A stretch of 64,000 nt of DNA from Muraenolepis orangiensis. Its lineage: Eukaryota > Chordata > Actinopteri > Gadiformes > Muraenolepididae. Location: NCBI GenBank assembly GCA_027704905.1, contig CM051005.1, positions 33,370,790-33,434,789 of the forward strand. Direction: 5' to 3'. Under the pieces are notes generated by a model, which was not told where the DNA came from, did not search any database, and was given only the letters and a program-made list of their open reading frames with translations. Of this stretch, positions 1 to 13,165 are shown piece after piece (the first letter of the stretch is position 1; every line of letters begins with the position of its first letter). The translations under genes and the position numbers were made by a program.

Positions 1-355
1 CGCCCAAAACACATTTTGATATAAAGATATACATTGTCATGCACATTTTGGATATCAAATGACGATGGCATCTCGAATGAATAAGTCTGCATCAAGTGCA
101 TATTCTATTGAAATACTTCATGTAAATAACAACATGCACTTGACAAATTGCCTATTAAATACAACCTTTCATGTGCATGGTTTAAGCCTCCGACTGATAA
201 TGTAATTTATTATTGAAAAATAATAAATTACAAGTAAGTAATGTAAAGTAATGTTGCAAATGAAGGGAGATGACTGCCTTGTTTACAGTTGACATTATAC
301 ATTGTTTACAGTATATAACACCCATTATGTATGTTCCATATGTGAATATCTTAAG

Positions 356-410
356 TATTGTATTGTATTGTATTGTATTGTATTGTATTGTATTGTATTG
401 TATTGTATTG
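356..410. repeat. (TATTG)n pentanucleotide microsatellite
   Basis: Eleven perfect TATTG units. Confidence 0.97.
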
Positions 411-965
411 TTTCCAAACAGGTATTGTCATAAAAATAGCTAGAGCTGGACGGACTGATGTGAATGACTTTAACCATTTTGATATAGTGACCTTAACAAT
501 TGTGCCTATTCTTTAACACACAGCCCATAGCGTTACATATGCACTTGACTTTTCCCTGAGTTACTTATTTGTTTACAATGGAGTCAGGCTAAAATGTATA
601 ATCATTAGGATTTCGGCAAACTCACCCCTTCCTTACGTTGACCTTTAAACCCTCTGTGTGACCTCACCAAATGGTGAATCTGGGTCCAGCAAATCCAATT
701 TGTTATTATTATTTTTGTTAAACATACTTGTTTACATATAATGTCATATAATATCTGCCTAACTGGACTAGATCTACCAAAGGCCTGGCCTTGTTCAAAC
801 ACACACTTTCATATTGTTATGCCCACCCCAAAAAATGACATGTGTATATATATATATTTAATTTAATTTAATTTTGTTATTTTATACATTATAACGTACA
901 TGGTAGATCACAAGACAATATTACAATCCAATAAAACATGGATTGTTATTAATAAAACAAGAGTA

Positions 966-966
966 G

Positions 967-1030
<64 letters not shown>

Positions 1031-1290
1031 ATATAATATCTATATATATATATCTATATATAGATAGATAGATATACTGTGTGTATATAGATATATACAG
1101 TATATATATATATAGATTGCGAGGATAGTGTATGTATATAGATATATATATATATAGATTGCGAGGATAGTGTATGTATATATGTATGTATGTATATATG
1201 TATGTATGTATATATATATTTGTATATATATGTGTATATGTATATATATATATATATATATACACCATACATATACACTATCCTCACAAG
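966..1290. repeat. (TA)n tract followed by an inverted-repeat hairpin
   Basis: About 60 bp of TA is followed by two direct copies of ATTGCGAGGATAGTGTATGT (about 1117 and 1156) and an inverted copy, CATATACACTATCCTCACAA, at about 1268. The inverted copies flank AT-rich DNA and would fold into a long hairpin. Confidence 0.85.
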
Positions 1291-1531
1291 GGTACAGCTA
1301 TTACCGAAGCATAGGTTGTAATTGTAAAAACAAAAGCATATGTATAGGCCTAATATAACAAAAGAAATAGCCCTGCTCAGGCACTGTTTATTATCGACTA
1401 ATGATACCCGGCATTAGAGATACTTTCCCCATTCTCCATGTTTGATGATGTTAAATACATTTGGCATGTGGCACTCTGTAAAGTAGCAAACACTAACACT
1501 GCATCCAGTGTTTACCCTTACTTTACAGATA

Positions 1532-1616
<85 letters not shown>
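1532..1616. repeat. (CA)n microsatellite
   Basis: About 85 bp of CA with one CC interruption. Confidence 0.97.
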
Positions 1617-1619
<3 letters not shown>

Positions 1620-2509
1620 TGTGTACACAACATGTGTACACACTGTATGTACGTACATCTGTATGTACATCTTCCATACAGCGTTTGCGCACTAGGTGAA
1701 CAGGTCTGCGTTGGAGTGTTAACAATCTCAAATGTGTCTGTTTGGATTTTCTGTGCTCTCAAATGTTTCCTCGTACGGCATTTCAATCACAAATTCTGAT
1801 TTCTCATCCATCCAACACATACTAATGATGCCTTTTGTTTTCCTCTGTTCAAGTCGTATTTTAAAACATAAAACATATGAATACTATTTTAATGCTATTG
1901 AATGAACTATATAAGGCATCGGTTGCAAGTGCATGTGGTCTGATGTGGTCTCATCCTGGCTTAGCCTAGCTGTATATTTGTATTGATACAATATTCAATG
2001 GTGTTCATAAATGGATACTGTATGACTGGGTAAGGACTTACATTGGAGAGAAAAAGGTAGGAGACAGATCTGATTATTATTATTATATGACTAATAATGG
2101 TTGTACATGCCTACCATTGATTCACTGTTGAAACCGTTGAAACTGCATGTCACTTCCAAAATGACTATACTGAGAAAATATGAAAGTTTTTACAGGGAAA
2201 TGTAATGCACATGCTATATTCGGTCTGGTCTTGCATTAATCTCAATATGTAATAGTAACATAATATAATAATAATAAGTCCCAGACTCACCCTTACTTCT
2301 AAATCAGATGATGCAATGTGATACAAACGTAAATGTGACTTATTTTATTGGACATACGTTTTTAGGCTTTTGTTACAACGATATATTAAAGGCTGTAATA
2401 TGCAATAATAATAATAGTAATAACCCTATAAGAGAATTGTCCTGGCTCAGTGGAGCAGCAGAGACTGGTCCCTGTTATGGTTCCCGCTCGTGACGACAGG
2501 GTCTAGAGG

Positions 2510-2562
2510 TGGGGGCTGTAGAGGGGGTGGGGTGGGGGGGGGGTTGAGATTAGAATGCAGGC
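2510..2562 (+). repeat. G-run cluster with quadruplex potential
   Basis: Five or more runs of three to ten G separated by short loops, about 150 bp upstream of the CRE/CCAAT/TATA patch. Confidence 0.7.
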
Positions 2563-2700
2563 GGGGGTTAATAATGCTCTTAACAAACCCTCTCCGTCCC
2601 CATTACAAGACGAGGGGGCCAGCGCCGAAGCGGCAGCAGTGTGTGTCTCTCAGATGTCACGTTCTGTTGCTGTGTAAAGCCATGTGGAATGATATAAGAT

Positions 2701-2851
2701 TGACGTCACAGCCCAGTGACGTGCAGCCGGGCGACTGCAAAAAGGGAAGGGGGGTGGGGGTGGGGGGAGGGGGAGGGGCTGGGGGAGAGAGGAGGGAGGA
2801 GAAGGGGGGGGGGGGGGGGAGTTGTACTAATCGCCCAATAGAATATAAAAG
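2701..2851 (+). promoter_or_regulatory. Promoter-like patch: CRE pair, G-rich DNA, CCAAT and TATA boxes
   Basis: TGACGTCA at 2701-2708 and a CRE half-site TGACGTG at 2717; G-rich DNA with quadruplex potential at 2740-2820; CCAAT at 2835-2839 and TATAAAAG at 2844-2851. The order resembles a cAMP-responsive TATA promoter with a predicted start near 2875. A weak donor (TTCG|GTGAAA) lies at 2907. No protein-coding first exon was recognised, so the product, if any, is unknown; an alternative pde3b first exon is one possibility. Confidence 0.4.
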
Positions 2852-3004
2852 AGCACAGCCTCCAGCTGGGATGGGGACAGAGAGACACAGACACTGCTGT
2901 GCTTCGGTGAAAAAGCCTGCAGAACATTGTTTGTTGCTTGAATCAAAATGTTCAAATTAATGCTTTTAAAAAAAAATTCGATTTGATGTTATAAATATAA
3001 ATCT

Positions 3005-3009
3005 ATATT

Positions 3010-3042
<33 letters not shown>

Positions 3043-3115
3043 TATAAAACTTATATATTTTATATAAATAAAAAAATATATACATATATATATATATATG
3101 TATATATAATTATAG
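3005..3115. repeat. AT-rich low-complexity DNA
   Basis: TA runs with poly-A interruptions. Confidence 0.9.
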
Positions 3116-3272
3116 TGTTGTCATTTAAATATTTTGCTACTTTGCCTTTATCCCAAGGACATGGCTTTTACCTCGAGATGCAAGGTGTAGCATTTTAATG
3201 TTCAACTGAAATTGATGAGAGACTAGGAAGCATGTGAAGCATAAAATATGAACTCTTGCTTCTCTAAATGTG

Positions 3273-3330
3273 TTGTGTGTGTGTGGTGTGTGTGTGGGTG
3301 TGTGTGTGTGTGTGGTGTGTGGTGGTGTGG
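3273..3330. repeat. (GT)n imperfect microsatellite
   Basis: GT repeats interrupted by GG. Confidence 0.9.
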
Positions 3331-4711
3331 CCTTTCTCTGTGTTCCAGCCACTCAGAATTTACTGCTGTGTGCATTCTCAGCCACTTACCTCATCATTTA
3401 GCTGCAAGAAATAGGGTACTATTGTCTCTGGTTGGATGTTTGTGTGAATGTATAAATTAAGCACACAATGGAATACATGCAAAACCTCATGAGATGCTCG
3501 GGAAAATATTGTTCAATCTGCCAGTATGCGTCTATATTTGTTAATGTTTCCATTGTCTGGAACATTTGAAAAAATAGGGCTTCAGCAGACAACTCACTTC
3601 TTATTGTATTAAGTCAATATTTTTATTCGGGACACTATCATGGCATTTCAAGAGGTTTGTTTCGCCCCGGCTGTAGTGTTAAAAAAACAACCCATCAAAG
3701 TTGTGGTTGCAATCTGGTTCTTGTGTACCGGTTACAAGCACCAACACAAGTATCTCATTCATTTCTTTCACGGCAATCAATACAACATGTACATCCATGT
3801 CATGGTGTTGTGCGCGGAGGAACCAAACAGTGTCACCACTGTTTTGGTTTTTTAGCAGCAGTATTTAAGTGTGTTCTGTCCTCTCCGTCTGTCCGTCCTT
3901 GTTTAAGGTGCTGAGTTAGTGGAGTGGCTGTTAATTTCCCCCCTTGTCAGTAGCCAGACGTTAAGAGTTGAAGGGGTTAAGCTCGCTGTACGACGGGCTG
4001 TGTGTTCGGCTGACTGCAGATTGAAACAGGATGCAGTGACTGCATTGTCAGCCCTGATGGTGTGAGTGCAAACAGATGAGGAAACGCTGGAGCGGGTACT
4101 CCAAAACTCGGGTTACCCTGGAAACGGTTTGCGTCATGATCACTAGCAATTAGCTCGGAGCTCTTTAGTTTTCATGATCGCTCTAGCAGAGGGCTTGTGG
4201 AAGGGACGATTTCCACCCGAAAAATATTGATTGAGAAAATGTGCTGCATACTAACTGTATATTTTGTCCATTTCCGTTCATTCATATCGATCGTTTCCAA
4301 ATAAAAAAAAACGGACTCAAAGTAACAGAAGGCTGTGTTTTTAAAGTGATGACAAATTCTTTCCAGTAACGGGCCACCGGCTGGGAAACAAAAGAAGCTA
4401 ATTAGTTGAAAATGAGTTTGGAATGTTGCGAGGATTCCAAGTTCCAACACCCTTTGTAACGCGATAGAAACACGAGGGGGGGGGGGGGGGTATTTTCTGG
4501 AGTCCACGTGGAGGTTGTTGAACCTTGTGTTTACTGTTGTTCAGCCCAGCAACAGGCCGATGTCGGAGGGAGGGACGGAGCGCACATAGCTGAGTCCAGA
4601 TGAGGGCTTGTGAGGTTATCAGTCTGCCGTAATGGAGTGCTCACGCTACTGGATGCCATGGTGCTGGTTTTGTTCAACCAGTGTTTTTTTTTATATTTTG
4701 TGGGTGTTCAA

Positions 4712-4782
4712 AATATATATCTATATATATCTATATATATATAGATATATATAGATATATATATAGATATATATCTATACCG
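4712..4782. repeat. TATC/TAGA palindromic AT repeat
   Basis: CTATATATAT units followed by their reverse complement (AGATATATAT), a near-perfect inverted repeat of about 70 bp that could extrude a cruciform. Confidence 0.85.
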
Positions 4783-4998
4783 GTATTTCACCTTGCCACA
4801 TATACTGTATAGGTGTAGAGGGAAAATAATAGTGCATGACAGCTGTAGTCAAACTTTGATATACTTCCCTCCCTTCTTCTCTCTCTCTCTCCCCCCTTCC
4901 CCTTCTCCCATTCTTAGAATTTCTGTCTGTCTTCCTCCGGTGTGTCTGTCTGTCTTTTGAGAACGGTGTCAGCACTGCTGCTTTTACACCAAAAGGCT

Positions 4999-5180
4999 GT
5001 TGCTAAGCGACGGCTGACGTCAGCCGCAGCTACAGAGGAGGGCCTGTGTGTGTTTAGCAGCTGAGGGCAGATCCCCACTGAAAACGGCCAAACTGTGAAG
5101 CACTATTTGTCACTGCAATGAAGAACGCGCAGACCTCTACCAATAAGAGCAAGACTTTGGACGACGACTGCTGATTGGTT
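4999..5180 (+). promoter_or_regulatory. Regulatory candidate: X-box-like site, CRE palindrome and inverted CCAAT
   Basis: GTTGCTAAGCGAC (4999-5011) resembles an RFX X-box. It abuts the perfect 16-bp palindrome CGGCTGACGTCAGCCG (5011-5026), which contains a full CRE. CTGATTGG, an inverted CCAAT (Y-box), occurs near 5170. The surrounding 250 bp are free of simple repeats. No function is shown. Confidence 0.4.
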
Positions 5181-5398
5181 GCCACGGGCCCTTTATCGAT
5201 TGTGTCCATAATAAGAAGAACGAGGAGGAACAGTTTTATTAATTTTTTAGGGACATCTTTTTGAACCGGGGCGAATCCCCAAGCGCTTGTCGTCCCAGTT
5301 TCACTACTTTTTCACTCTTTTCTTGTCTCACAGGCGACCCCCCCCCCCCCTCCTGCCCTTCAATCAACTCACACATGCACCCATGTGCAAGAACACGC

Positions 5399-5399
<1 letters not shown>

Positions 5400-5457
<58 letters not shown>
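5400..5457. repeat. (CA)n microsatellite
   Basis: Uninterrupted CA run. Confidence 0.97.
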
Positions 5458-5461
<4 letters not shown>

Positions 5462-5621
5462 TATCGCTCTCTCTCTTCCTCTCACGTGCACACAGGTTGA
5501 CATGCTAAATCAGCCAGGAGAAAGAAGTATGATTTATGTGTTGTTTTTTTTCTTTTCTTTTTTTCCATCTTCCTTATCCGGGGGCCATGTTTTCTCAGTT
5601 TAATGAATTCTTGGGGATCCT

Positions 5622-5624
<3 letters not shown>

Positions 5625-5707
<83 letters not shown>
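5625..5707. repeat. (CT)n microsatellite
   Basis: Uninterrupted CT run of about 80 bp. Confidence 0.97.
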
Positions 5708-5711
<4 letters not shown>

Positions 5712-5894
5712 ACTCACATCCTGTCTGTGCCTTAGCCTATATGTCTCTCTCTCTCCTCCTGTCTTGACAGCCAGAGAGTTATCTACCTGTAGTGCGTCAG
5801 TGATGCGGGCCCACGGCGCTCGGCTCTTCAATTCATGGCATCGCAAGAAAGCCTATTTTCCCTTCCCTAAACAATGCTATACACTATTCAACAT

Positions 5895-6075
5895 TCAAGA
5901 TGGTTTTATTTGCCATATGCAACAAGTACAATGGAATGCTTCCTCCCCAAGTCTCCATTCCCTCCCGCTGTATGAATTTCCTACAATTAAACACTATATA
6001 CTATACTATGTACTATACTTATACTATACAACACTATACTATAACAATACTGTACACAATACAAAAAACAAAGTG
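5895..6075 (+). repeat. Dispersed repeat family A, copy 1
   Basis: Shares ATGCAACAAGTACAATGGAA and CCATTCCCTCCCGC with six other places in the window (about 7190, 9470, 29728, 35108, 40580 and 56195). It ends in a variable AT-rich stretch of CTATACTATA-like units. Probably a short interspersed element; the family name is unknown to me. Confidence 0.75.
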
Positions 6076-6179
6076 ACTGGTCGATACATGTGTTGAATTG
6101 TTCATTTTAAAGTGCCAGTAGTGCATCAGCATCATGAATACAGTATCATCCCATTTCTGTAAACAATACTGAAAATACA

Positions 6180-6328
<149 letters not shown>

Positions 6329-7084
6329 TGTCTCGTGTGTGAGGCCTTAGTGCTGATTAGTTCTGTCAGGTCTCTGGTGAAGCTACAGTCAGGTCATGGC
6401 TGGGCATTACTCTATAAACAGAGCGCTCGTAGCCTCTGTCTGTACATCTCTGCGTCCTGCCTTTATCATTTTCCCATTCATCAAACATCGAGTGCAAAAA
6501 AACAAACAAACATTCACCGTTCACAGATATGACGTATGTGTTTCTTGCTAGCTATAATCTAAAGTAGTCTGGATGGTGAAAGTGTTTGTTTTTTTTGTGC
6601 AAAAGTTGTAAAAATATTAATTTTAAGACGCAAAATGTTGGATATTTTTGCTTTTGCCGAATGTGTGCACCGGAGTATCCACTCTTCTTTGATATTAGTG
6701 ATGTTCTTTTAATTTAATTTAAATATATGACTTATTCATATATTCAAATCTCCAGTCAGCCTTAAGCACTGACTTAATGTGGGGCCCTATGGTATCTGTG
6801 TTATATCTATCATACTATCATCTCTCATGCTTTTGCTGGACTTCCTGCTACTGCACTGTTCTGCACTGTATTCACGATGCTGCTGCACTACTGGCACTTT
6901 AAAATGCTTTTTAAATGCTTTTTGCACAATTCACCTGTATATACACAATTCACCTGTACATGTATATATCATCCATCTTTCTTCCTTTCTTCATTTTACT
7001 TCCTGTTGTTTGTCTTGTTTTAAACCCTGCGGACACTTTGTGAAGTCCACTGTTTTTACTTTTTTATATTTTTATAATTTTAAT

Positions 7085-7170
7085 TTTACTGTAGCATACA
7101 TGCTCTGTAAGGTGTCCTTGGGTGTCTTGAAAGGCGCCGAACAAATAAAATGTATTATTATTATTATCCA
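7085..7170 (+). repeat. Teleost interspersed repeat tail
   Basis: GGTGTCCTTGGGTGTCTTGA, AAGGCGCC and AATAAAATGTATTATTATTA are typical of the 3' tail of LINE-related SINEs in fish. Confidence 0.5.
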
Positions 7171-7189
7171 TCACTCACTTTATTGTTCT

Positions 7190-7446
7190 TTTTATTATGT
7201 ACAGTATTGTTATAGTATAGTGTTGTATAGTATAGTACATAGTACAGTATATAGTGGTGTTTATAGTATATAGTATAGCATATCATAGGTAGTGTTGTTT
7301 ACAGTATAGTATTGTTTAGTACAGTATAGTGTTGTATAATTTAGTATAGTATTGTTGTAGGAATCCCATACTGCGGGAGGGAATGGGGAGTACGCATTTC
7401 ATTGTACTGGTTGCCAAATGGCAATTGAACATCTTGAATCTTGAAT
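7190..7446 (-). repeat. Dispersed repeat family A, copy 2
   Basis: Reverse-strand copy (ACTGCGGGAGGGAATGGGGA, then CATTGTACTGGTTGCCAAAT) preceded by an expanded TATAGTATAGTACATAGTAC-like AT stretch. Confidence 0.75.
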
Positions 7447-8929
7447 TATAGCTTTTTATAAATCCTCCATTTGGCCGATTCCATTCTGTTGTCACAGAAG
7501 CCATAGGATACGGGCCTAGGGCTTCTGCTGCCATCGGCCTGCCCCCCCCCCCCCCCCCCCTTGTCAAACAAGACACTTGCCACCAGGCCTAACAACCTTT
7601 CTGGGGACGGGGACGGGGACGTGATCAGAGGCAAAGCGCAGTAGAAGAGTACATCAGCTGCTGATCACACAGGGCCGTCTGTGGCCTCTCACACACACAC
7701 GCTGGGCTCTGGTCCACTGTTTAGGTGCCGCCTGACGGAGAGGGGGGTGGAGGTGTTGTTTTTAAAAGTTCCAGTCCCCTCGGTACTGTCCTCGGTAACG
7801 ATACCTCACATCCCGACAGGCGGTCAGGGTGTCTGTGCTTGGAGACACGGCCCACGTCACCACGGTTACAAACAGCCCGGGGTTGGATTATGTTTATTAC
7901 GTATTTTTTTTTTTTTTAACGTTTTGCGAAATTATTGTTTTGATGCTGGATTGGAAATGCCTGCAGAATGGGGACACATACTTGGGCTTGTGTGTGTGTC
8001 TCTCTCTCTCTCTCTCTCTCTCCCTCTCTCTCTCACTTAGTCTAAGTGATATTCTGGGTCAACCAAGGACTAGCTGTAGCAGATCCACATAGACCACCTG
8101 ACGCGGTGCTAGCTCCCGATAGGCTGCCACCGTAGACATGGAACTCGCAAAAACATTTGGTTTCGAAAATTCCCACATTTCCAGAACCACGTCCGTGACC
8201 TCACAAGAGAGGACAGTCACGTTAGAGAGAGAGAGAGAGAGAGTTGGAATGTGACTGTAAGCATGCTCCCACTATTACTATTACCTATTCACTTAACTAT
8301 CGTACCCTAGATCTCTCACTAGGTGCACCGTGGCGACTCTCACCTTTGCTCTCCTTCTTTCCTTCCTTCTGTTTTTAGTAGCCCTGTGTTCTCTGCCTCC
8401 GCTGACAAGTCTGCATGCTCCAGTATTTATGCGATGCCGTGGCATTTGTGTTTGGTGATGTGTCCGTTGGCACCACTTGTGCGTTTATACTTTGCGTGTG
8501 TAAATGTTGCTCTCAGATGTCTGTCTGTCCTGACCCCTTGCAGCTCTCTCCGCTCCCCCCCCCCCACTGGCGAAGAGGTCTCTGTTAGCTGACATTCCTC
8601 AGATAGGACTTTGAGATACTATGGTCTTTAGTGAGCCACCATTCCTGAGTGTTGACTGCATTGTGTTGAAACGCGGTCGTGGTTCGAATTTTAACATTTT
8701 TCTCATCGAGTCTCTTCAGCCATATGCTGGCAAATACAATCAACCTTGGGACAATGCAGTGCATTTGGGTCTTAAGCTTGTTGCTTGTTAAATAGGGTGT
8801 GCATCGCACATACAAAGGCTTGTCTCTCCCATTGTTGTCTCTTCCATTCTTTGCTTTTCTAAAAGCCGTGGTGACGTCTGGCTCTTACCTCGCCATCGTT
8901 AGTGATGAGTCTTTTTCTTCCTAATATTA

Positions 8930-9031
<102 letters not shown>

Positions 9032-9469
9032 TTTGTTGTCCTAGGTTCTCTGTGTTCCTCCCTGGTAGAGAACAGAGCGTTTTCCTCACGGAGATGCTTG
9101 CACTCCATTACGTGTGCTCCGGCGACGCACCAGGGACCTCAAGGCACGCTCTGTTGGTTCCCCTAACGCCCTGTCGCGCTGCCGCGCTCTCGGACACTTT
9201 CCTACTTACCTGTTGTACCGTTGTGAGATTACGCAATCCATCCATTTACAATATTTTCCATCGGGGCTTCATAAAAGATATCCACTCCACAAGTGTCGTC
9301 TGCAATGTCAGGTGTAAGGTCTTTTGGGAGAATTGCTTTGAGAGCAATGTGTTACTTCACACAACGGTGTGTGTGTGTGTGTGTGTGTGTTATATGTGCT
9401 TATGTGTTTTTTGTTTGGTGCCTGGCTAGACGACTAGCTGTGGAGGCAGTGCACTGCTGGGTTTTCTTC

Positions 9470-9600
9470 AAGATTCAAGATTTGTATTTGCCGTATGCAA
9501 CAAGTACAATGGAATGCTTACTCTCCATTCCCTCCCGCAGTATGCATTTATAAAACATAATATTATAAAAATACTGTACACAATAAAAATTTAATTTGAT
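9470..9600 (+). repeat. Dispersed repeat family A, copy 3
   Basis: TATGCAACAAGTACAATGGA followed by CTCCATTCCCTCCCGCAGTA; this copy has almost no AT expansion. Confidence 0.75.
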
Positions 9601-10255
9601 ATGTGCATGTGTTACTTCAGCTGCTACTCTGTGGAGTGCACATATTTTGCATATAGATCTAACTTTGTTTGGTCGATTTTAAAGGGGACTGACGACTATT
9701 TCAAAGCCAAAAAAAAGACACATGGCATAAAACAGACATTTCTTCTCATCACATTGACGTTAGACTGCATGGCGGAAAACCACAGCGTGGTAATTCATGT
9801 TCTCCGGTTGTTCCGTCAGCCTTTCAAAAAAAAGTTGTTGATCTAACCTTCAAATGTGTGAGCCCAAAGCGCTGCTGAGGTCAGTACAGTAGGTTACACG
9901 GCTACTGTTGGCTCTCGTGAGATGTAACCAAACTGGAAATACAAAAAATAAAATTAAGAAAATACCGGTGTGGAAATTTGAGGCATGTGCAGCTGTGTGG
10001 CGTAATGCTGAGCTTTACCTCCAGAGCCCACCGGGGTGGGAGGGGGGCGAGATCAGGCCTTCAGCCGGTCAACACTCATAACCCCCTTCAGACACTCACT
10101 ATTATTCTCTTTTTATTCATATATTGTCGTGCCTTTTCTGCACCAGAGATTGGATTATTTATGTGTCACTATGGCTTAGTTGATTAGAAGTAAACATGCT
10201 TTACATGTCATTTGTGATGGAGTGAAGACTTTGAAAGTGAAATGTTAAAGCCATA

Positions 10256-11066
10256 GTAGTGAGGTAGGGGTGGTAGTGAGGTAGTGAGGTAGGGGTGGTA
10301 GTGAGGTAGGGGTGGTAGTGAGGTAGTGGTGGTAGTGAGGTAGGGGTGGTAGTGAGGTAGTGGTGGTAGTGAGGTAGGGGTGGTAGTGAGGTAGGGGTGG
10401 TAGTGAGGTAGTGAGGTAGGGGTGGTAGTGAGGTAGTGGTGGTAGTGAGGTAGGGGTGGTAGTGAGGTAGTGAGGTAGGGGTGGTAGTGAGGTAGGGGTG
10501 GTAGTGAGGTAGGGGTGGTAGTGAGGTAGTGAGGTAGGGGTGGTAGTGAGGTAGGGGTGGTAGTGAGGTAGTGGTGGTAGTGAGGTAGGGGTGGTAGTGA
10601 GGTAGGGGTGGTAGTGAGGTAGTGAGGTAGGGGTGGTAGTGAGGTAGTGGTGGTAGCGGTGGTAGTGAGTTTGGGGTGGTAGTGAGGTAATGGTGGCAGT
10701 GAGGTAGTGGTGGTAGTGAGGTAATAGTGAGGTAGGGGTGGTAGTGAGGTAACAGTGAGGTAGTGAGTTTGGGGTGGTAGTGAGGTAATAGTGAGGTAGG
10801 GGTGGTAGTGAGTTTGGGGTGGTAGTGAGGTAATAGTGAGGTAGGGGTGGTAGTGAGTTTGGGGTGGTAGTGAAGTAACAGTGAGGTAGTGAGTTTGGGG
10901 TGGTAGTGAGGTAATAGTGAGGTAGGGGTGGTAGTGAGTTTGGGGTGGTAGTGAGGTAATAGTGAGGTAGTGAGTTTGGGGTGGTAGTGAGGTAATAGTG
11001 AGGTAGTGAGTTTGGGGTGGTAGTGAGGTAATAGTGAGGTAGTGAGTTTGGGGTGGTAGTGAGGTT
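10256..11066 (+). repeat. G-rich minisatellite with core GGTAGTGAGGTAGGGGT
   Basis: About 800 bp of 8- and 17-bp units. The first 400 bp mixes GTGAGGTAG, GGGTGGTA and TGGTGGTA. From about 10660 a second unit type with GTGAGTTTGGGGTGGTA and GAGGTAATAGTGAGGTAG takes over. TGAGGTAG occurs about 36 times (counted by eye). Confidence 0.97.
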
Positions 11067-11582
11067 GCAGCGGTGCGATCTATTCGTAAATTAAATTCTT
11101 CAGAAGATCCTTTATTTCATTTTTTACCGTTGAGCCCCTCCCCTCCACCCTCTTCTGCCTTTTGCCTGGCCTTTTGACCCCGCCCACGGCTTAGGCTCCG
11201 AGACCAAGTGTGTATCCACATGCTGGTCTGTTATTGGCCAGGCGGCGAGGACTCAGGCGTTAGCCAGTGTTTATGAGAGTAGCCTGCTCTGATCCCATGA
11301 TAATGCCAGATGTTCCCTTACAAGGCTCCAAACCTCCTTCATCTAGCATGTCCATATCAGGTATAAGGCTTCCTGTTGTACTAAGGGCCCCCGGGGCCTC
11401 CGGCTCTCGCCTGCTCTTTGGCCCTTTTCAATGTTGCCTTCTTGATTAGAACACTGGGTGCCTGGACGCTGCCTCAAACAGGTGGAGTGGTGCCATCATA
11501 TTGTGGCCATGTTGTGTTTTCATGTTGTAAACCTTGTGTTGTTCAGCCTACCCCCCCGGTATCTCTTGACTCCTAACGTGTG

Positions 11583-11765
11583 TTCTTTAAGGGCAATTAA
11601 TTTAGACAACGATGGAGACTTTATTAGTTAGTGTGGAGCCGGGGTATATTTAGCACTGGTTATCGCTGAGAGGATAAACACTTTGCCCATTGATTGACAG
11701 GCCAATTACGGCATTTATTGGCTCGCCTCCAAAAAAACCCTAGGCCTCTTTCATTAAAAAGAAAT
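11583..11765. promoter_or_regulatory. Candidate conserved regulatory element with PBX/PREP site
   Basis: Non-repetitive, with TGATTGACAG (11691-11700), the canonical PBX-PREP/MEIS decamer. Around it are CAATTAATTTAG and CCAATTACGG (homeodomain cores) and GGATAAACAC (forkhead-like). The motif density resembles a developmental enhancer, but no conservation data are available here. Confidence 0.35.
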
Positions 11766-12267
11766 GAAAGACGTCTCTAACCCACAGTAAAATTATTCAC
11801 TTTCTCCTTTTCTTTTCGTTCTTTATACGGATGGTTTATTGTGTTTAATTTACTCAATTTCAAAATGTCGAACCCCAGCTATTTACATTATTTAATTTCA
11901 AGACCAATGCAGTAAACCACTGAATCCGGAAGACTAGGAAATGCAAAAACAAATTCCCTTCAAGCTATCGTGGTCATCTGCCATCATTTATTTGACAGGA
12001 TGTCGCCAAGGGAGCCAAATGTTTAAAAGGTTTCGTCTTGCGGGGGAAAATCCCATGCCAGTGTTTCTGTGTTCCTGAACAAGATAATACACTGTTTTCC
12101 TCATACAAGTCCTTTAGTTTCATGTGTTGTTGTGTGGATGGTAACATGATAAAAGCACAGACAGATGTAACCTGCAAGGAACACATCATATGTTCTATAT
12201 TGTGCTTGAATGCAGGATGTAAAACATCGTAGGCTGGACGGGTAAATGTTTTCGGTGCTGTGCTCAG

Positions 12268-13165
<898 letters not shown>

